From Mycolicibacterium sp. P9-64 (GTDB taxonomy: Bacteria; Actinomycetota; Actinomycetes; Mycobacteriales; Mycobacteriaceae), in NCBI RefSeq assembly GCF_008329605.1, contig NZ_NPKO01000005.1:434001-498000 (forward strand): a stretch of 64,000 bases of DNA, written 5' to 3'. Shown piece after piece: positions 42,477-50,760 of this stretch. The notes below the pieces were generated by a model. That model was given only the letters and a program-made list of their open reading frames with translations. It was not told where the DNA came from and searched no databases. Made by a program: the position numbers and the translations under genes. Position 1 is the stretch's first letter; each line of letters opens with the position of its first letter.

Positions 42477-42589
42477 CGTTGACGTCCCTTCGCTGACGTT
42501 ATGCTCTAAAACGTAAGTATGCCCCGCACGAGTTGTCAATACCCCGGGTATCGGATACCTGCGGTTCGAGGGCATTTCCGCAGGAAGAA

Positions 42590-43375
42590 ATGGGTGACGT
42601 GACGCGGCGGATCCATGTCATCGGAATTGGCGCAGGCGACCCGGACTACGTGACTGCCCAGGCGATCGCGGCGCTCAACGACACCCAGGTGTTCTTCGCG
42701 ATGGACAAGGGATCCCGCACGCGAGGAGGAATGGGGCCGGAGCCGACGGACGACTTGGTGGCGCTGCGACGCGAGGTGTGCGAGCGGTTCATCGGCGAAC
42801 CCGACTACCGCTTCGTCGAACTGCCCGATCCGCCCCGCACCAGGGTCGCGTCGAACGATCCGGCGTATCTGCAGACCGTCGCCGACTGGCACGGCGCCCG
42901 CGCCGACGTGTGGGCGCAGGCTCTGACCGACGAGCTGCCCGACGGCGGCGTCGGCGCGTTCCTGGCATGGGGCGATCCGTCGCTCTACGACAGCACGCTG
43001 CGCATCCTCGATCTGGTCGCGCAGCGCATGGACCTCGACTTCGACGTCATCCCCGGCATCACTGCCATCCAGGCGCTCACTGCGCGACACCGGATCCCGC
43101 TCAACGACGTCGGGGAACCCGTGCTCATCACCACCGGCCGAAAGCTGCGCGCGGAGGGGCTGTCCGGTGCCGCAGTGGTGATGCTCGACGGGGACTGCGC
43201 GTTCCTCGGGTGCCCGCCGGAGACGAAGATCTGGTGGGGCGCCTACCTCGGCACACCCGACGAGGTGCTGGTCGCAGGCACCGTCGGCGAAGTGGGCGAG
43301 CACATCGCCGCAGTCCGGGCGGAGGCCCGCGAGCGGCGCGGCTGGATCATGGACACCTACTTGCTGCGGCCCTGA
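42590..43375 (+). CDS. cobF: Precorrin-6A synthase (deacetylating)
   Basis: CobF adds a methyl at C-1 of precorrin-5 and releases acetate in the aerobic cobalamin pathway. The 261-residue protein has the SAM-binding start HVIGIGAGDPDYVTAQ, the methyltransferase loop AFLAWGDPSLYDSTLRI and PGITAIQALTARH, as in the corrin methyltransferase family. Its length equals known CobF proteins. ATG 42590 sits close behind AGGAAG (42582-42587); GTG 42599 is an alternative. No other cob gene and no B12 riboswitch is nearby. Confidence 0.92.
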   Translation: MGDVTRRIHVIGIGAGDPDYVTAQAIAALNDTQVFFAMDKGSRTRGGMGPEPTDDLVALRREVCERFIGEPDYRFVELPDPPRTRVASNDPAYLQTVADWHGARADVWAQALTDELPDGGVGAFLAWGDPSLYDSTLRILDLVAQRMDLDFDVIPGITAIQALTARHRIPLNDVGEPVLITTGRKLRAEGLSGAAVVMLDGDCAFLGCPPETKIWWGAYLGTPDEVLVAGTVGEVGEHIAAVRAEARERRGWIMDTYLLRP

Positions 43376-43410
43376 GTCGCGCAGGCTCCGGCCGTGGCAG
43401 GATCTCCCGC

Positions 43411-43812
43411 ATGGGCCAGTTTCTGTTGCGCGCCGCACTGACCGGGCTGGCGCTGTGGGTGGTCACCAAGGTCGTCTCGGGCATCGAGTTCGTCGGCGGT
43501 GACACCACGCTGCAGCGGGTCGGGATCATCCTCGTCGTGGCCGTGATCTTCGGTCTGGTCAACGCGATCATCAAGCCCATCGTGCAGTTGATCTCGATAC
43601 CGCTGTACATCCTCACCCTCGGCCTGATCCACATCGTGATCAACGCCCTGATGTTGTGGATCACGTCCTGGATCACCGAGAACACCACGCACTGGGGCCT
43701 GCGTATCGACGACTTCTGGTGGACGGCGATCTGGGCCGCGATCGTCCTGTCGATCGTCAGCTGGGCGCTGTCGCTGATCACCCGGAACGCGGAACGCAGC
43801 ATCGGGACCTAG
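43411..43812 (+). CDS. Small four-helix membrane protein (phage-holin-like, DUF360 type)
   Basis: The 133-residue protein has four hydrophobic helices and the motif FGLVNAIIKPIVQLISIPLYILT, typical of the family annotated as phage holin family 4 or mycobacterial four-TMS proteins. Despite the name, these are ordinary chromosomal proteins of unknown function. It starts 35 bp after cobF and could share its transcript. It is convergent with the hydrolase gene. Confidence 0.8.
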   Translation: MGQFLLRAALTGLALWVVTKVVSGIEFVGGDTTLQRVGIILVVAVIFGLVNAIIKPIVQLISIPLYILTLGLIHIVINALMLWITSWITENTTHWGLRIDDFWWTAIWAAIVLSIVSWALSLITRNAERSIGT

Positions 43813-43830
43813 TGCGCTCCCTCAGCCGCG

Positions 43831-44703
43831 TCATGCGTGGATGCGGTGCATGAAGGTGCGGATGTATCCGCTGATCTCGTCGCCGTGTGTCTCCAGGGCA
43901 AAATGTCCCGCGTCGAGCAGGTGGAACTCCCCGTCGGGAAAGTCGCGCCGGAACGCCTCGGCCCCCGGCGCACCGAAGATTTCGTCGTTCTTGCCCCACG
44001 TCACCAGCAGCGGTGGCTGGTGAGCGCGGAAGTACTCCTGGAACGCCGGGTAGCCGTCGAGGTTGAACTGGTAGTCCCAGAACAGCTGCAGTTGGATCGC
44101 ATCGTTGCCAGTGCGGTCCAGGCCCGCCTGGTCCAGCAGCCAGGTCTCCGGTGCGATCCGGTTCAGACGGTCGGCGGGCACTCCGTGGGTGTACTGCCAG
44201 TGCGTCGTCTCGAGGGTGAAGTAATCGCGCACCCCGTCCTCGTTCGCCGCGCGGTCCTTGGCGTGCGCGAAGAGGATGTCCCAGAACGGCGTGAAGCCCT
44301 CCAGGTATGCGTTGCCGCTCTGGGTGATGATTGCGGTGATCCGTTCGGGGCGTCGACTGGCGATGCGCAGGCCGATCGGAGCGCCGTAGTCGTGGATGTA
44401 GATGGCGAAGCGTTGCAGGCCCAGCTGCTCGATCAAGGTCTCCGTGACTTCGGTCAGCCGGTCGAAGCTGTAGGTGAACTGGTCTACCGACGGCATCGCC
44501 GAGCGTCCGAATCCCATGTGGTCGGGGGCGATCAGGTGGAACTGGTCGCTCAGTGCGGCCATCAGGTTGCGGAACATGTGGGAACTCGACGGGAACCCGT
44601 GCAGCAGAAGGATTGTCGGATTGGAGGGATCGCCAGCCTCTCGATAGAAGACGTCCAAGCCGTCGATGGTGGCGGTGTGATAGCGGGTCGCAAAAGCATT
44701 CAT
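43831..44703 (-). CDS. Alpha/beta hydrolase, haloalkane dehalogenase/epoxide hydrolase type
   Basis: The 290-residue enzyme has LLHGFPSSSHMFRNLM (oxyanion region), an Asp nucleophile in YIHDYGAPIG, an acid in WGKNDEIF and the catalytic His in DAGHFALETH. An Asp nucleophile marks haloalkane dehalogenases and epoxide hydrolases, as opposed to serine esterases. The sequence alone cannot separate these two activities. It lies 28 bp after the membrane protein gene in a likely operon with the formamidase. Confidence 0.87.
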   Translation of the reverse strand: MNAFATRYHTATIDGLDVFYREAGDPSNPTILLLHGFPSSSHMFRNLMAALSDQFHLIAPDHMGFGRSAMPSVDQFTYSFDRLTEVTETLIEQLGLQRFAIYIHDYGAPIGLRIASRRPERITAIITQSGNAYLEGFTPFWDILFAHAKDRAANEDGVRDYFTLETTHWQYTHGVPADRLNRIAPETWLLDQAGLDRTGNDAIQLQLFWDYQFNLDGYPAFQEYFRAHQPPLLVTWGKNDEIFGAPGAEAFRRDFPDGEFHLLDAGHFALETHGDEISGYIRTFMHRIHA

Positions 44704-44731
44704 TTCCTGTCCTCACTTTGATGTTGGGGGG

Positions 44732-45322
44732 TCATGCGGGTGCGGGAATCAGCCCGCCGGCGAAGAACATGAAGTAGAGGGTGCCGACGAGCGCGCCCAT
44801 GATCGTCGAGCCGACGACCCTTCCGGTGACCCGGCCATGGGTACCCGCCCAGATCGCGAGCCCGGCCACCGCGAAGGCGCCCAGCGTCGCCTCCTGCAAG
44901 GCGATGTGGGTACCCGACATGCCCGCCGCGGAGGCGTAGTGTGCGAGCAGCACCATCTCGACGATCTGAATCGGCACCGTGAGCAGCGCGAAGTTGCCCA
45001 GCGGCCGCGGGTCGTAACCCTTGAATTGGACGATGGTGGTTGCGAGGAATTGCAGGCCGTACATGCCCGTGATGGCCGAGAACAGCAACTGCAACTGGAC
45101 GACGGGCCCGTCGCTGCCAAGCGGAGCGGCGATGACCAGGAACGTCGACGTGAACAGGAGGGTGACCGCACCGGTGAGGCTGGCGGCGGCCGCGACCGTC
45201 TTCGTCGGGTCCGGACCATCCTCGTCGATCGGTTTCGTATCGAACCCGAAGTTCGCTAAAGCGTTGCCCCACAACGAGAACGCGAGACCGACCATGCCGA
45301 GCGTAACAGGTGAGAGTGCCAT
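44732..45322 (-). CDS. Membrane protein, possibly an AmiS/UreI-like amide channel
   Basis: The 196-residue protein has about six membrane helices and a short polar loop (residues about 28-42). Layout and length recall the AmiS/UreI family, which conducts urea or short-chain amides, and it follows a formamidase gene by 40 bp. However, I do not see the family's N-terminal signature, so this rests mainly on topology and context. Confidence 0.55.
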   Translation of the reverse strand: MALSPVTLGMVGLAFSLWGNALANFGFDTKPIDEDGPDPTKTVAAAASLTGAVTLLFTSTFLVIAAPLGSDGPVVQLQLLFSAITGMYGLQFLATTIVQFKGYDPRPLGNFALLTVPIQIVEMVLLAHYASAAGMSGTHIALQEATLGAFAVAGLAIWAGTHGRVTGRVVGSTIMGALVGTLYFMFFAGGLIPAPA

Positions 45323-45362
45323 GACATTGCCCCAGTTCTGGGTTGAGGTGTCGATCCGACTG

Positions 45363-46484
45363 TCAGATGAAGATGTCGAGCGGAAGTACGGCTGTCACGA
45401 TGAAGTTGGGCACGTCCACCATCTCGGAAATCTTGAGGTCTACGGCCACCGAACAGATCGTGTAGGCCTGCTGTTCGTCGTAGCCCCATTCGTCGCCCAG
45501 GTAGGCGATCATCTGATGCAGCGCGTTGGCCGCAGCGAGACTGGTGTCCTCGGACTCGTTGGTACCGTCCTCGCGAATGGGGAGCCCGGTGGTCGCGTAG
45601 AAGCGTTTGGGCGCTTGCCATTCCGGTGCCATGATGAAGTCGTCTCGGAAGAACTGCAGTCCCTGGACGCCGCGACGTCTTGCCTCACCCTTGCGGAGAT
45701 GGAGCTCGGCGGTGAACGTGGCAGCTACCTCGATTGCGGTGCCGCACACTTCGCCGTCGCCCTGTGCGAAATGTGCATCGCCGACCGAGAACAGCGCGCC
45801 CTCGGTCGCGACGGGAATGAGCATCGTGGTGCCGGCGGTGAGTTGCTTGACGTCGATGTTGCCCGCTATTTCACGGGGCGGGATGGTGCGTAGCGCCTCA
45901 TCGGCGATGGCCGGGTCGGACGGCACGGCGCCCCGCGGCTGGGGTCCATTGACTGCTCCGCCGCGAGCGAGCAGCTCAGCTTCGCGGCGTAGGTAGGTCT
46001 CGCGCAGCGAGGTCGACGGGGCAACTCCCATGGAACCCATGAAGGGGGCGCCAGGTATCCGGATCCCGGGAATCTGCTCGCTGGTCGCCCAGTTGTCCGC
46101 AATGTCCCATTTGGTGATGTGCGGCGCGGTGTACTTTCCGCGTAGGAAGCCGAAGCCCGGCACTTGGACGGTGTAACCCCATCGTTCACAACGAGTTTCG
46201 CGGATCCGAACCTCGAGTAGGTCGCCAGGTTCGGCATCGCGGACGTAAACCGGGCCGGTGTGCGGGTGGACGAGGTCGGTGGTGGCGGAGCCCACGTCTT
46301 CGTTGGTGGTGTCCTTGTTGAATTGCGAGTCCCAGGCGTCGCGAGCTTCCATGACGACCGTGTCGCCCGGGTCGATCGTCAAGATCGGCGGAATGCCCTC
46401 GTGCCAGCGGTTGTGCCCGGTGAGCGGCTCCTCGGCGAGGGTCTTGGACTTGTCGATCTTGATGTAGTGGGTTGATCCGGCCAT
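45363..46484 (-). CDS. Acetamidase/formamidase (FmdA/AmdA family)
   Basis: The 373-residue enzyme is of the FmdA_AmdA family, which hydrolyses formamide or acetamide to ammonia and the acid. Recognisable blocks are LTIDPGDTVVMEARDAWDSQ, HPHTGPVYVRDAEPGDLLEV and FSVGDAHFAQGDGEVCGTAI. ATG 46484 is preferred over 46499 because GAGGA lies upstream at suitable distance. It is the first gene of a three-gene minus-strand operon and is divergent from the PAS-AraC regulator. Formamide as a nitrogen source is a reasonable role. Confidence 0.92.
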   Translation of the reverse strand: MAGSTHYIKIDKSKTLAEEPLTGHNRWHEGIPPILTIDPGDTVVMEARDAWDSQFNKDTTNEDVGSATTDLVHPHTGPVYVRDAEPGDLLEVRIRETRCERWGYTVQVPGFGFLRGKYTAPHITKWDIADNWATSEQIPGIRIPGAPFMGSMGVAPSTSLRETYLRREAELLARGGAVNGPQPRGAVPSDPAIADEALRTIPPREIAGNIDVKQLTAGTTMLIPVATEGALFSVGDAHFAQGDGEVCGTAIEVAATFTAELHLRKGEARRRGVQGLQFFRDDFIMAPEWQAPKRFYATTGLPIREDGTNESEDTSLAAANALHQMIAYLGDEWGYDEQQAYTICSVAVDLKISEMVDVPNFIVTAVLPLDIFI

Positions 46485-46591
46485 CTGCGTTGTCCTCAAT
46501 CCGTCATGGGTACGGGTGTGGGCCGAAGTTCGACTTGGAGGAATTCAATCCCGATCGATCAGGTGCCACCAGTCGATGTGCGCACCGTTAC

Positions 46592-46620
46592 CGGCGATTC
46601 GCGCATCCCGCGAAATCGGC
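46592..46620. promoter_or_regulatory. Imperfect inverted repeat in the formamidase/AraC gap
   Basis: CCGGCGATTCGCG and CGCGAAATCGGC form an inverted repeat with one bulge around a CATCC spacer, in the 253-bp gap between the divergent genes. It is a candidate regulator site. Confidence 0.35.
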
Positions 46621-46737
46621 AGATGCCATGAAGCGGAGTTACACAGGCTCAACGTCTTCGGAACTGGTCGGAAACGTGTCATGCCCACTCTGGTCGTGAG
46701 GCTCCCATCGGGGTCTGCCGCACGAGGAAGATCTGAC

Positions 46738-47517
46738 ATGTCGTTTGACGAGTTCGCCGTGCAGGTGCTCGAGCGCTTGCCGAGTCCGGTATGGGTGGTA
46801 TCCGGCGACGGCGAGATCGCTTTCGCCAACACGGCAGCTGCGGTGGAAGTGGGCTGGTCCGACCCGCGGCGGCTCGTCGGCATGCCCAGCCACGAGACCG
46901 TGCATCACCGTCACGTCGACGGGTCGGAGTATGAACGCGACGCATGTCTGGTGCTTCGGAACGGCACACCGATGCCGTGCACTCCTGGGTCCGACGAGTG
47001 GTTCATCCGCCGGGATGGCAGCATGTTCCCGATCGCCTGGTCGTGCGCACCCATCGAGATGCATTCCGGACCAGGCATGGTCGTTGCATTCAGAGACGTC
47101 AGTGACGACCGACAGCGTGATCGGGTGCGCCACCAGGCTCAATGGGAGGCGATCCGCGAGGCCGCGCCAAGGCCGGCCGCCGCGCTCAACCGTGAGAAGC
47201 TGATCGACCGGATTTGTGCCTTCATCATGGAAAACGCCCTCGACCCCGCGCTTGACCCCACGGCGGTCGCGAAGACTCATCACATTTCGCTACGGCTCTT
47301 GCAGGGGTTGTTCGCCGACGAAGGCTCCTCGCCGGCCCGGTTCATCCGCGATCAACGGCTCGTGCACGCGCGAAAGCTCCTCAGCGACGGCGAATCCATT
47401 TCGCGGGCGGGGATGCTCAGTGGGTTCTCGGACCTCGGTACCTTTACCCGCGCATTTCGGCGCCGCTTCGGTTGCACGCCATCGACCTTCCTGAAGGGGT
47501 ACCGAACGCTCCCATAG
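46738..47517 (+). CDS. AraC-family regulator with N-terminal PAS domain
   Basis: The 259-residue protein combines a PAS sensor (about 10-125: LPSPVWVVSGDGEIAFANTA; RDGSMFPIAWSCAPI; AFRDVSDDR) with a C-terminal AraC helix-turn-helix pair (HHISLRLLQGLFADEGSSPA; AGMLSGFSDLGTFTRAFRRR). ATG 46738 lies seven bases after GAGGAAG. PAS domains sense small ligands, redox or light, an uncommon sensor for an AraC protein. Divergence from the formamidase operon suggests it activates that operon. Confidence 0.88.
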   Translation: MSFDEFAVQVLERLPSPVWVVSGDGEIAFANTAAAVEVGWSDPRRLVGMPSHETVHHRHVDGSEYERDACLVLRNGTPMPCTPGSDEWFIRRDGSMFPIAWSCAPIEMHSGPGMVVAFRDVSDDRQRDRVRHQAQWEAIREAAPRPAAALNREKLIDRICAFIMENALDPALDPTAVAKTHHISLRLLQGLFADEGSSPARFIRDQRLVHARKLLSDGESISRAGMLSGFSDLGTFTRAFRRRFGCTPSTFLKGYRTLP

Positions 47518-47566
47518 AGCGCACAACCCGGGGATCCGGCTGAGAATCTCCTCTAGCCTGGATGGC

Positions 47567-48463
47567 ATGCCCGAACTGCCCGAGGTCGAAGCGCTCGCCG
47601 ACCACCTCCGCCGGCACGCCGTCGGCCTGACCGTCGGGCGGGTCGACGTCGCCGCGCTGTCGGTGCTCAAGACCTTCGACCCGCCGATCTCAGCGCTGCA
47701 CGGCCAGGTCGTCACCGGCGCCAATCGGTGGGCCAAGTACCTCGGATTGCAGTGTGGAGACCTGCACCTCATCGCCCACCTGTCCCGGGCCGGCTGGTTG
47801 CGCTGGTCGGACCAGTTGTCAGCGGTGCCATTGCGGCCAGGAGGCAAGAGCCCCATCGCCTTACGCGTCCACCTCGGCAAACCCGGTGAGGCGCTCCAGC
47901 CGAATGTCGCCGCCGGGGCGGCTCCAGGCTTCGACCTCACCGAGGCCGGCACGCAGAAGCGGCTTGCGGTGTGGCTGGTCGACGATCCGATGAAGATTCC
48001 GCAGATCGCCTCCCTCGGCCCGGATGCCCTTTCGCTAGGCCAGGAGGAACTGGCGGGTGTGCTGAAGGGCAGCACCGCACGGATCAAGAACGTGATCACC
48101 GACCAGAAGGTGATCGCGGGCATCGGCAACGCCTACAGCGACGAGATCTTGCACGTCGCCAGGCTTTCGCCGTTCGCGACCGCGGGCAAGCTCACCGACG
48201 CTCAGCTCGCCGCCCTGCACGACGCGATGATCTCGGTGCTCACCGATGCGGTCACGCGGTCGGTGGGGCAGGGCGCGGCCACCCTCAAGGGCGAGAAGCG
48301 TTCGGGGCTGCGGGTGCACGCCCGCACGGGGCTGCCGTGCCCGGTGTGCGGTGACACCGTGCGCGAGGTGTCGTTCGCGGACAAGTCGTTTCAGTACTGC
48401 CCGACCTGCCAGACCAGTGGCAAGGTGCTAGCCGATCGGCGGATGTCCAAGCTGCTCAAGTGA
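47567..48463 (+). CDS. Formamidopyrimidine-DNA glycosylase paralogue (Fpg2)
   Basis: The 298-residue enzyme is a complete Fpg/Nei-type base-excision glycosylase. The N-terminal Pro of MPELPEVEALADHL is the catalytic nucleophile, with Glu3 beside it. The helix-two-turn-helix reads VITDQKVIAGIGNAYSDEIL. The C-terminal zinc finger has CPVC and CPTC pairs and ends KVLADRRMSKLLK. The M. tuberculosis counterpart Rv0944 is a truncated form, so this is the intact ancestor-like version. The second residue pattern around the zinc finger fits Fpg more than Nei. Its end overlaps the TetR gene by eight bases. Confidence 0.92.
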   Translation: MPELPEVEALADHLRRHAVGLTVGRVDVAALSVLKTFDPPISALHGQVVTGANRWAKYLGLQCGDLHLIAHLSRAGWLRWSDQLSAVPLRPGGKSPIALRVHLGKPGEALQPNVAAGAAPGFDLTEAGTQKRLAVWLVDDPMKIPQIASLGPDALSLGQEELAGVLKGSTARIKNVITDQKVIAGIGNAYSDEILHVARLSPFATAGKLTDAQLAALHDAMISVLTDAVTRSVGQGAATLKGEKRSGLRVHARTGLPCPVCGDTVREVSFADKSFQYCPTCQTSGKVLADRRMSKLLK

Positions 48464-49022
48464 TTTCGGCGGGTCGCATGCCGTTGATCACGATGTCCAT
48501 CATCCGGCGGGCCTGTTCCTTGCCTGCCGGATCGTCGGGCGCACGCCACAGGAATCCCATGAGCAGCAGCACGTCGTCGGGGTCGAGTCCCTCGCGCACG
48601 CTGCCGTCGGCCACGCAGGCGTCGAGAAGCGTGGTGACGGCGTTGACGACGGGCGCGTAGGTGGCGTTGATCGCGTCCTTGACGGCCGCGGTCTGCAACG
48701 CGTCGCCGAGGCCGTGTTTCACCCTGACGTAGTCGGCCAGGGTGTGGAACCAGGTTTGGAAGGCGTCGAGCGGGGCCTCCGCGGCGAGCACGTCGTCGAC
48801 GGACTCGACCAGCCGCCGCACGTCGTGCTGATAGACGGCAAGGATGAGTGCTTCCCTCGTCGGATAGTGCCGATACAACGTGCCGGCGCCCACCCCCGCG
48901 CGTTTGGCGATCGCGTTGAGTGACGTCTCGCTCGACTCCGCGAAGGCATCGTGTGCGACCTGAAGGATGTGCTCGCGGTTGCGCACGGCATCGGAGCGCT
49001 GCAGTCCCTTGTCGACGGTCAC
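48456..49022 (-). CDS. TetR-family repressor of the aldo/keto reductase
   Basis: The 188-residue protein has the TetR helix-turn-helix TSLNAIAKRAGVGAGTLYRH followed by YPTREALILAVY, and a helical C-terminal domain of the TetR_C_33-like type. It is divergent from the aldo/keto reductase gene. Two strong palindromes lie in the 91-bp gap, directly before its start. Such pairs often respond to reactive carbonyl or electrophile stress. Confidence 0.9.
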   Translation of the reverse strand: MTVDKGLQRSDAVRNREHILQVAHDAFAESSETSLNAIAKRAGVGAGTLYRHYPTREALILAVYQHDVRRLVESVDDVLAAEAPLDAFQTWFHTLADYVRVKHGLGDALQTAAVKDAINATYAPVVNAVTTLLDACVADGSVREGLDPDDVLLLMGFLWRAPDDPAGKEQARRMMDIVINGMRPAEIT

Positions 49023-49041
49023 GCCGGCCCCCGTTGCTAAG

Positions 49042-49055
49042 CGGAGAGTTCTCCG
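49042..49055. promoter_or_regulatory. TetR operator 1
   Basis: CGGAGAGTTCTCCG is a near-perfect palindrome, 20 bp upstream of the TetR start. It differs from operator 2 at one base. Confidence 0.75.
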
Positions 49056-49074
49056 TTACGTTCGTCGGATAAAG

Positions 49075-49088
49075 CGGAGAGCTCTCCG
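49075..49088. promoter_or_regulatory. TetR operator 2
   Basis: CGGAGAGCTCTCCG is a perfect 14-bp palindrome, centred 33 bp (about three helical turns) from operator 1 and 25 bp before the aldo/keto reductase start. The spacing allows two dimers on one DNA face. Confidence 0.78.
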
Positions 49089-49113
49089 ATACATCGCCAC
49101 TGTAGGGACGGTC

Positions 49114-50157
49114 ATGCAATACATCAAGCTCGGCAACACGGGTCTGGACATCTCGCCCATCGCGATCGGCGCCATGACCTATGGCGATCCCAGCCGCGGC
49201 CACCCGGTCTGGTCACTCGGCGAGGACGACAGCAGGCCGCTCATCAAACACGCGCTGGAGGCGGGCATCAACGTCTTCGACACGGCGAACATGTACTCCC
49301 AGGGGTCGAGTGAGGAGATCCTCGGCCGCGCCCTTCGTGACTTCGCCGACCGCGACGACGTCGTCATCGCCACCAAGCTGCGCCACCCGATGCGCCCTGG
49401 ACCGAACGGAAAGGGATTGTCCCGCAAGGCGATCCTGACCGAGATCGACCACAGCCTCCGTCGCCTCGGGACCGACTACGTCGACCTGTACCAGATCCAC
49501 CGGCTGGATCCGACGACGCCGATCGAGGAGACCCTCGAGGCCCTGCACGACGTGGTCAAGGCGGGCAAGGTGCGCTACCTCGGCGCGTCGTCGATGCATG
49601 CGTGGGAGTTCTCCAAGGCGCTCCACCTGCAGCGGCAACACGGCTGGACCCGGTTCGTGTCGATGCAGAACCACTACAACCTGCTGGCACGCGAGGAGGA
49701 GCGCGAGATGCTTCCGCTGTGCGGCGACGAGGGTGTTGGCACGATCGTGTGGAGCCCGCTGGCCAGGGGCAGGCTCGCCCGGCCCTACCGCGCGGAGTCC
49801 ACCGCCAGGTCGGCCAACGACGGCATGGCCGACATGCTCTACGCCGCAACTGCGGGCAGCGACCACGCAATCATCGACGCGGTGGGAAGTGTCGCCAACG
49901 ACCGCGGGGTATCGCGTGCCCAGATCGCGCTGGCCTGGTTGAGGAAGAACCCCGTGGTGGCGGCACCGCTGGTCGGTGCGAGCAGTGCGTCGCAGATCGA
50001 CGATGCGGTCGCGTCGCTCGGCGTCGACCTCACCGGCGACGAGATCTGGCAGCTCGAACGGCACTACACGCCGCGCTACGACTTCCAGGGCGTGTCGAGT
50101 GATGCTGCGGCGCAGCAGATCATGGCTCAGATCCCGCAGTTGACGACTGGGTGGTGA
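49114..50157 (+). CDS. Aldo/keto reductase
   Basis: The 347-residue NADPH-dependent oxidoreductase has the family residues: Asp in FDTANMYSQGSSEE with the catalytic Tyr, Lys in VVIATKLRHP, and His in YQIHRLDPTTPIEET. It is of the YhdN/Tas-like general stress type. ATG 49114 starts the conserved MQYIKLGNTGLDISPIAIGA. It is likely controlled by the divergent TetR through two operators. Substrates are probably aldehydes or ketones. It is convergent with the chorismate mutase gene and almost touches it. Confidence 0.92.
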   Translation: MQYIKLGNTGLDISPIAIGAMTYGDPSRGHPVWSLGEDDSRPLIKHALEAGINVFDTANMYSQGSSEEILGRALRDFADRDDVVIATKLRHPMRPGPNGKGLSRKAILTEIDHSLRRLGTDYVDLYQIHRLDPTTPIEETLEALHDVVKAGKVRYLGASSMHAWEFSKALHLQRQHGWTRFVSMQNHYNLLAREEEREMLPLCGDEGVGTIVWSPLARGRLARPYRAESTARSANDGMADMLYAATAGSDHAIIDAVGSVANDRGVSRAQIALAWLRKNPVVAAPLVGASSASQIDDAVASLGVDLTGDEIWQLERHYTPRYDFQGVSSDAAAQQIMAQIPQLTTGW

Positions 50158-50718
50158 TCAGCTGCAGTACGAGTGGGTGGCGAACGTCAGCGCCTGTTCG
50201 TACAGCGGGTCGAGTTGGCGGTCTGCGATGACGGCGCGCACGGCGTCGTCGCGGAGCTGGCCACATGCGGGTCCGCGCAGCGAATCCCAGTGCAGCGCCA
50301 TCTCGCTCACCATCTGATGGTTGAACCCGTCGATGGCGGCGCGCGACGCCGACAGGTCGGGTGCGTCCGTCGGCGCGGCAGCGGGGTCGAGCTTCCACTG
50401 GCCGAACCGGGTGTACTCGATGCCCTCGGTGGCATGCACCTGATCGGTGAAGATGGCCCGCACTGGCTGCGGGTCGATTCCCTGCTTGGTCGCGTCGGCG
50501 CCCGCTGAATCGACCACCTGCTTCGACCGGGGCGCGTCCTCGATCGAACCGCCCTTCACCCATTTGAACGCGGAGACGGGCTCCGCCGTCTGCAACCGCT
50601 GGGCAGCGGTATCCACCAGGCGATACAGGGGGCTCGGGGCGTCGGCGTAAGCGGTGGGGGCGGTGCCGATGAGCATGGTCAGGATCGTTCCGGCGAGGAA
50701 CGGGACGGTAGGCCTCAC
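50158..50718 (-). CDS. Secreted chorismate mutase (AroQ-gamma type)
   Basis: Chorismate mutase converts chorismate to prephenate. The 186-residue precursor has a signal peptide (cleavage near TAYADA, residue 25) and a helical domain like M. tuberculosis Rv1885c. LVDTAAQRLQTAEPVSAFKW and IEYTRFGQWKLDPAAAP contain the Arg, Lys and Glu-type contacts of the family, and two Cys residues (PACG; SYC at the end) should form a disulphide. Export makes a role outside the cytoplasm likely, still unexplained in mycobacteria. It is divergent from the SDR gene. Confidence 0.9.
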   Translation of the reverse strand: MRPTVPFLAGTILTMLIGTAPTAYADAPSPLYRLVDTAAQRLQTAEPVSAFKWVKGGSIEDAPRSKQVVDSAGADATKQGIDPQPVRAIFTDQVHATEGIEYTRFGQWKLDPAAAPTDAPDLSASRAAIDGFNHQMVSEMALHWDSLRGPACGQLRDDAVRAVIADRQLDPLYEQALTFATHSYCS

Positions 50719-50760
50719 GGTGGTCCATCATGCTCCACGTTCCTGGTTACGCTGTCCTGC

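Noticed and set aside
43411..43812. Holin-like family name hinting at a prophage
   Set aside because: The family is a widespread chromosomal membrane protein. No other phage gene is present.
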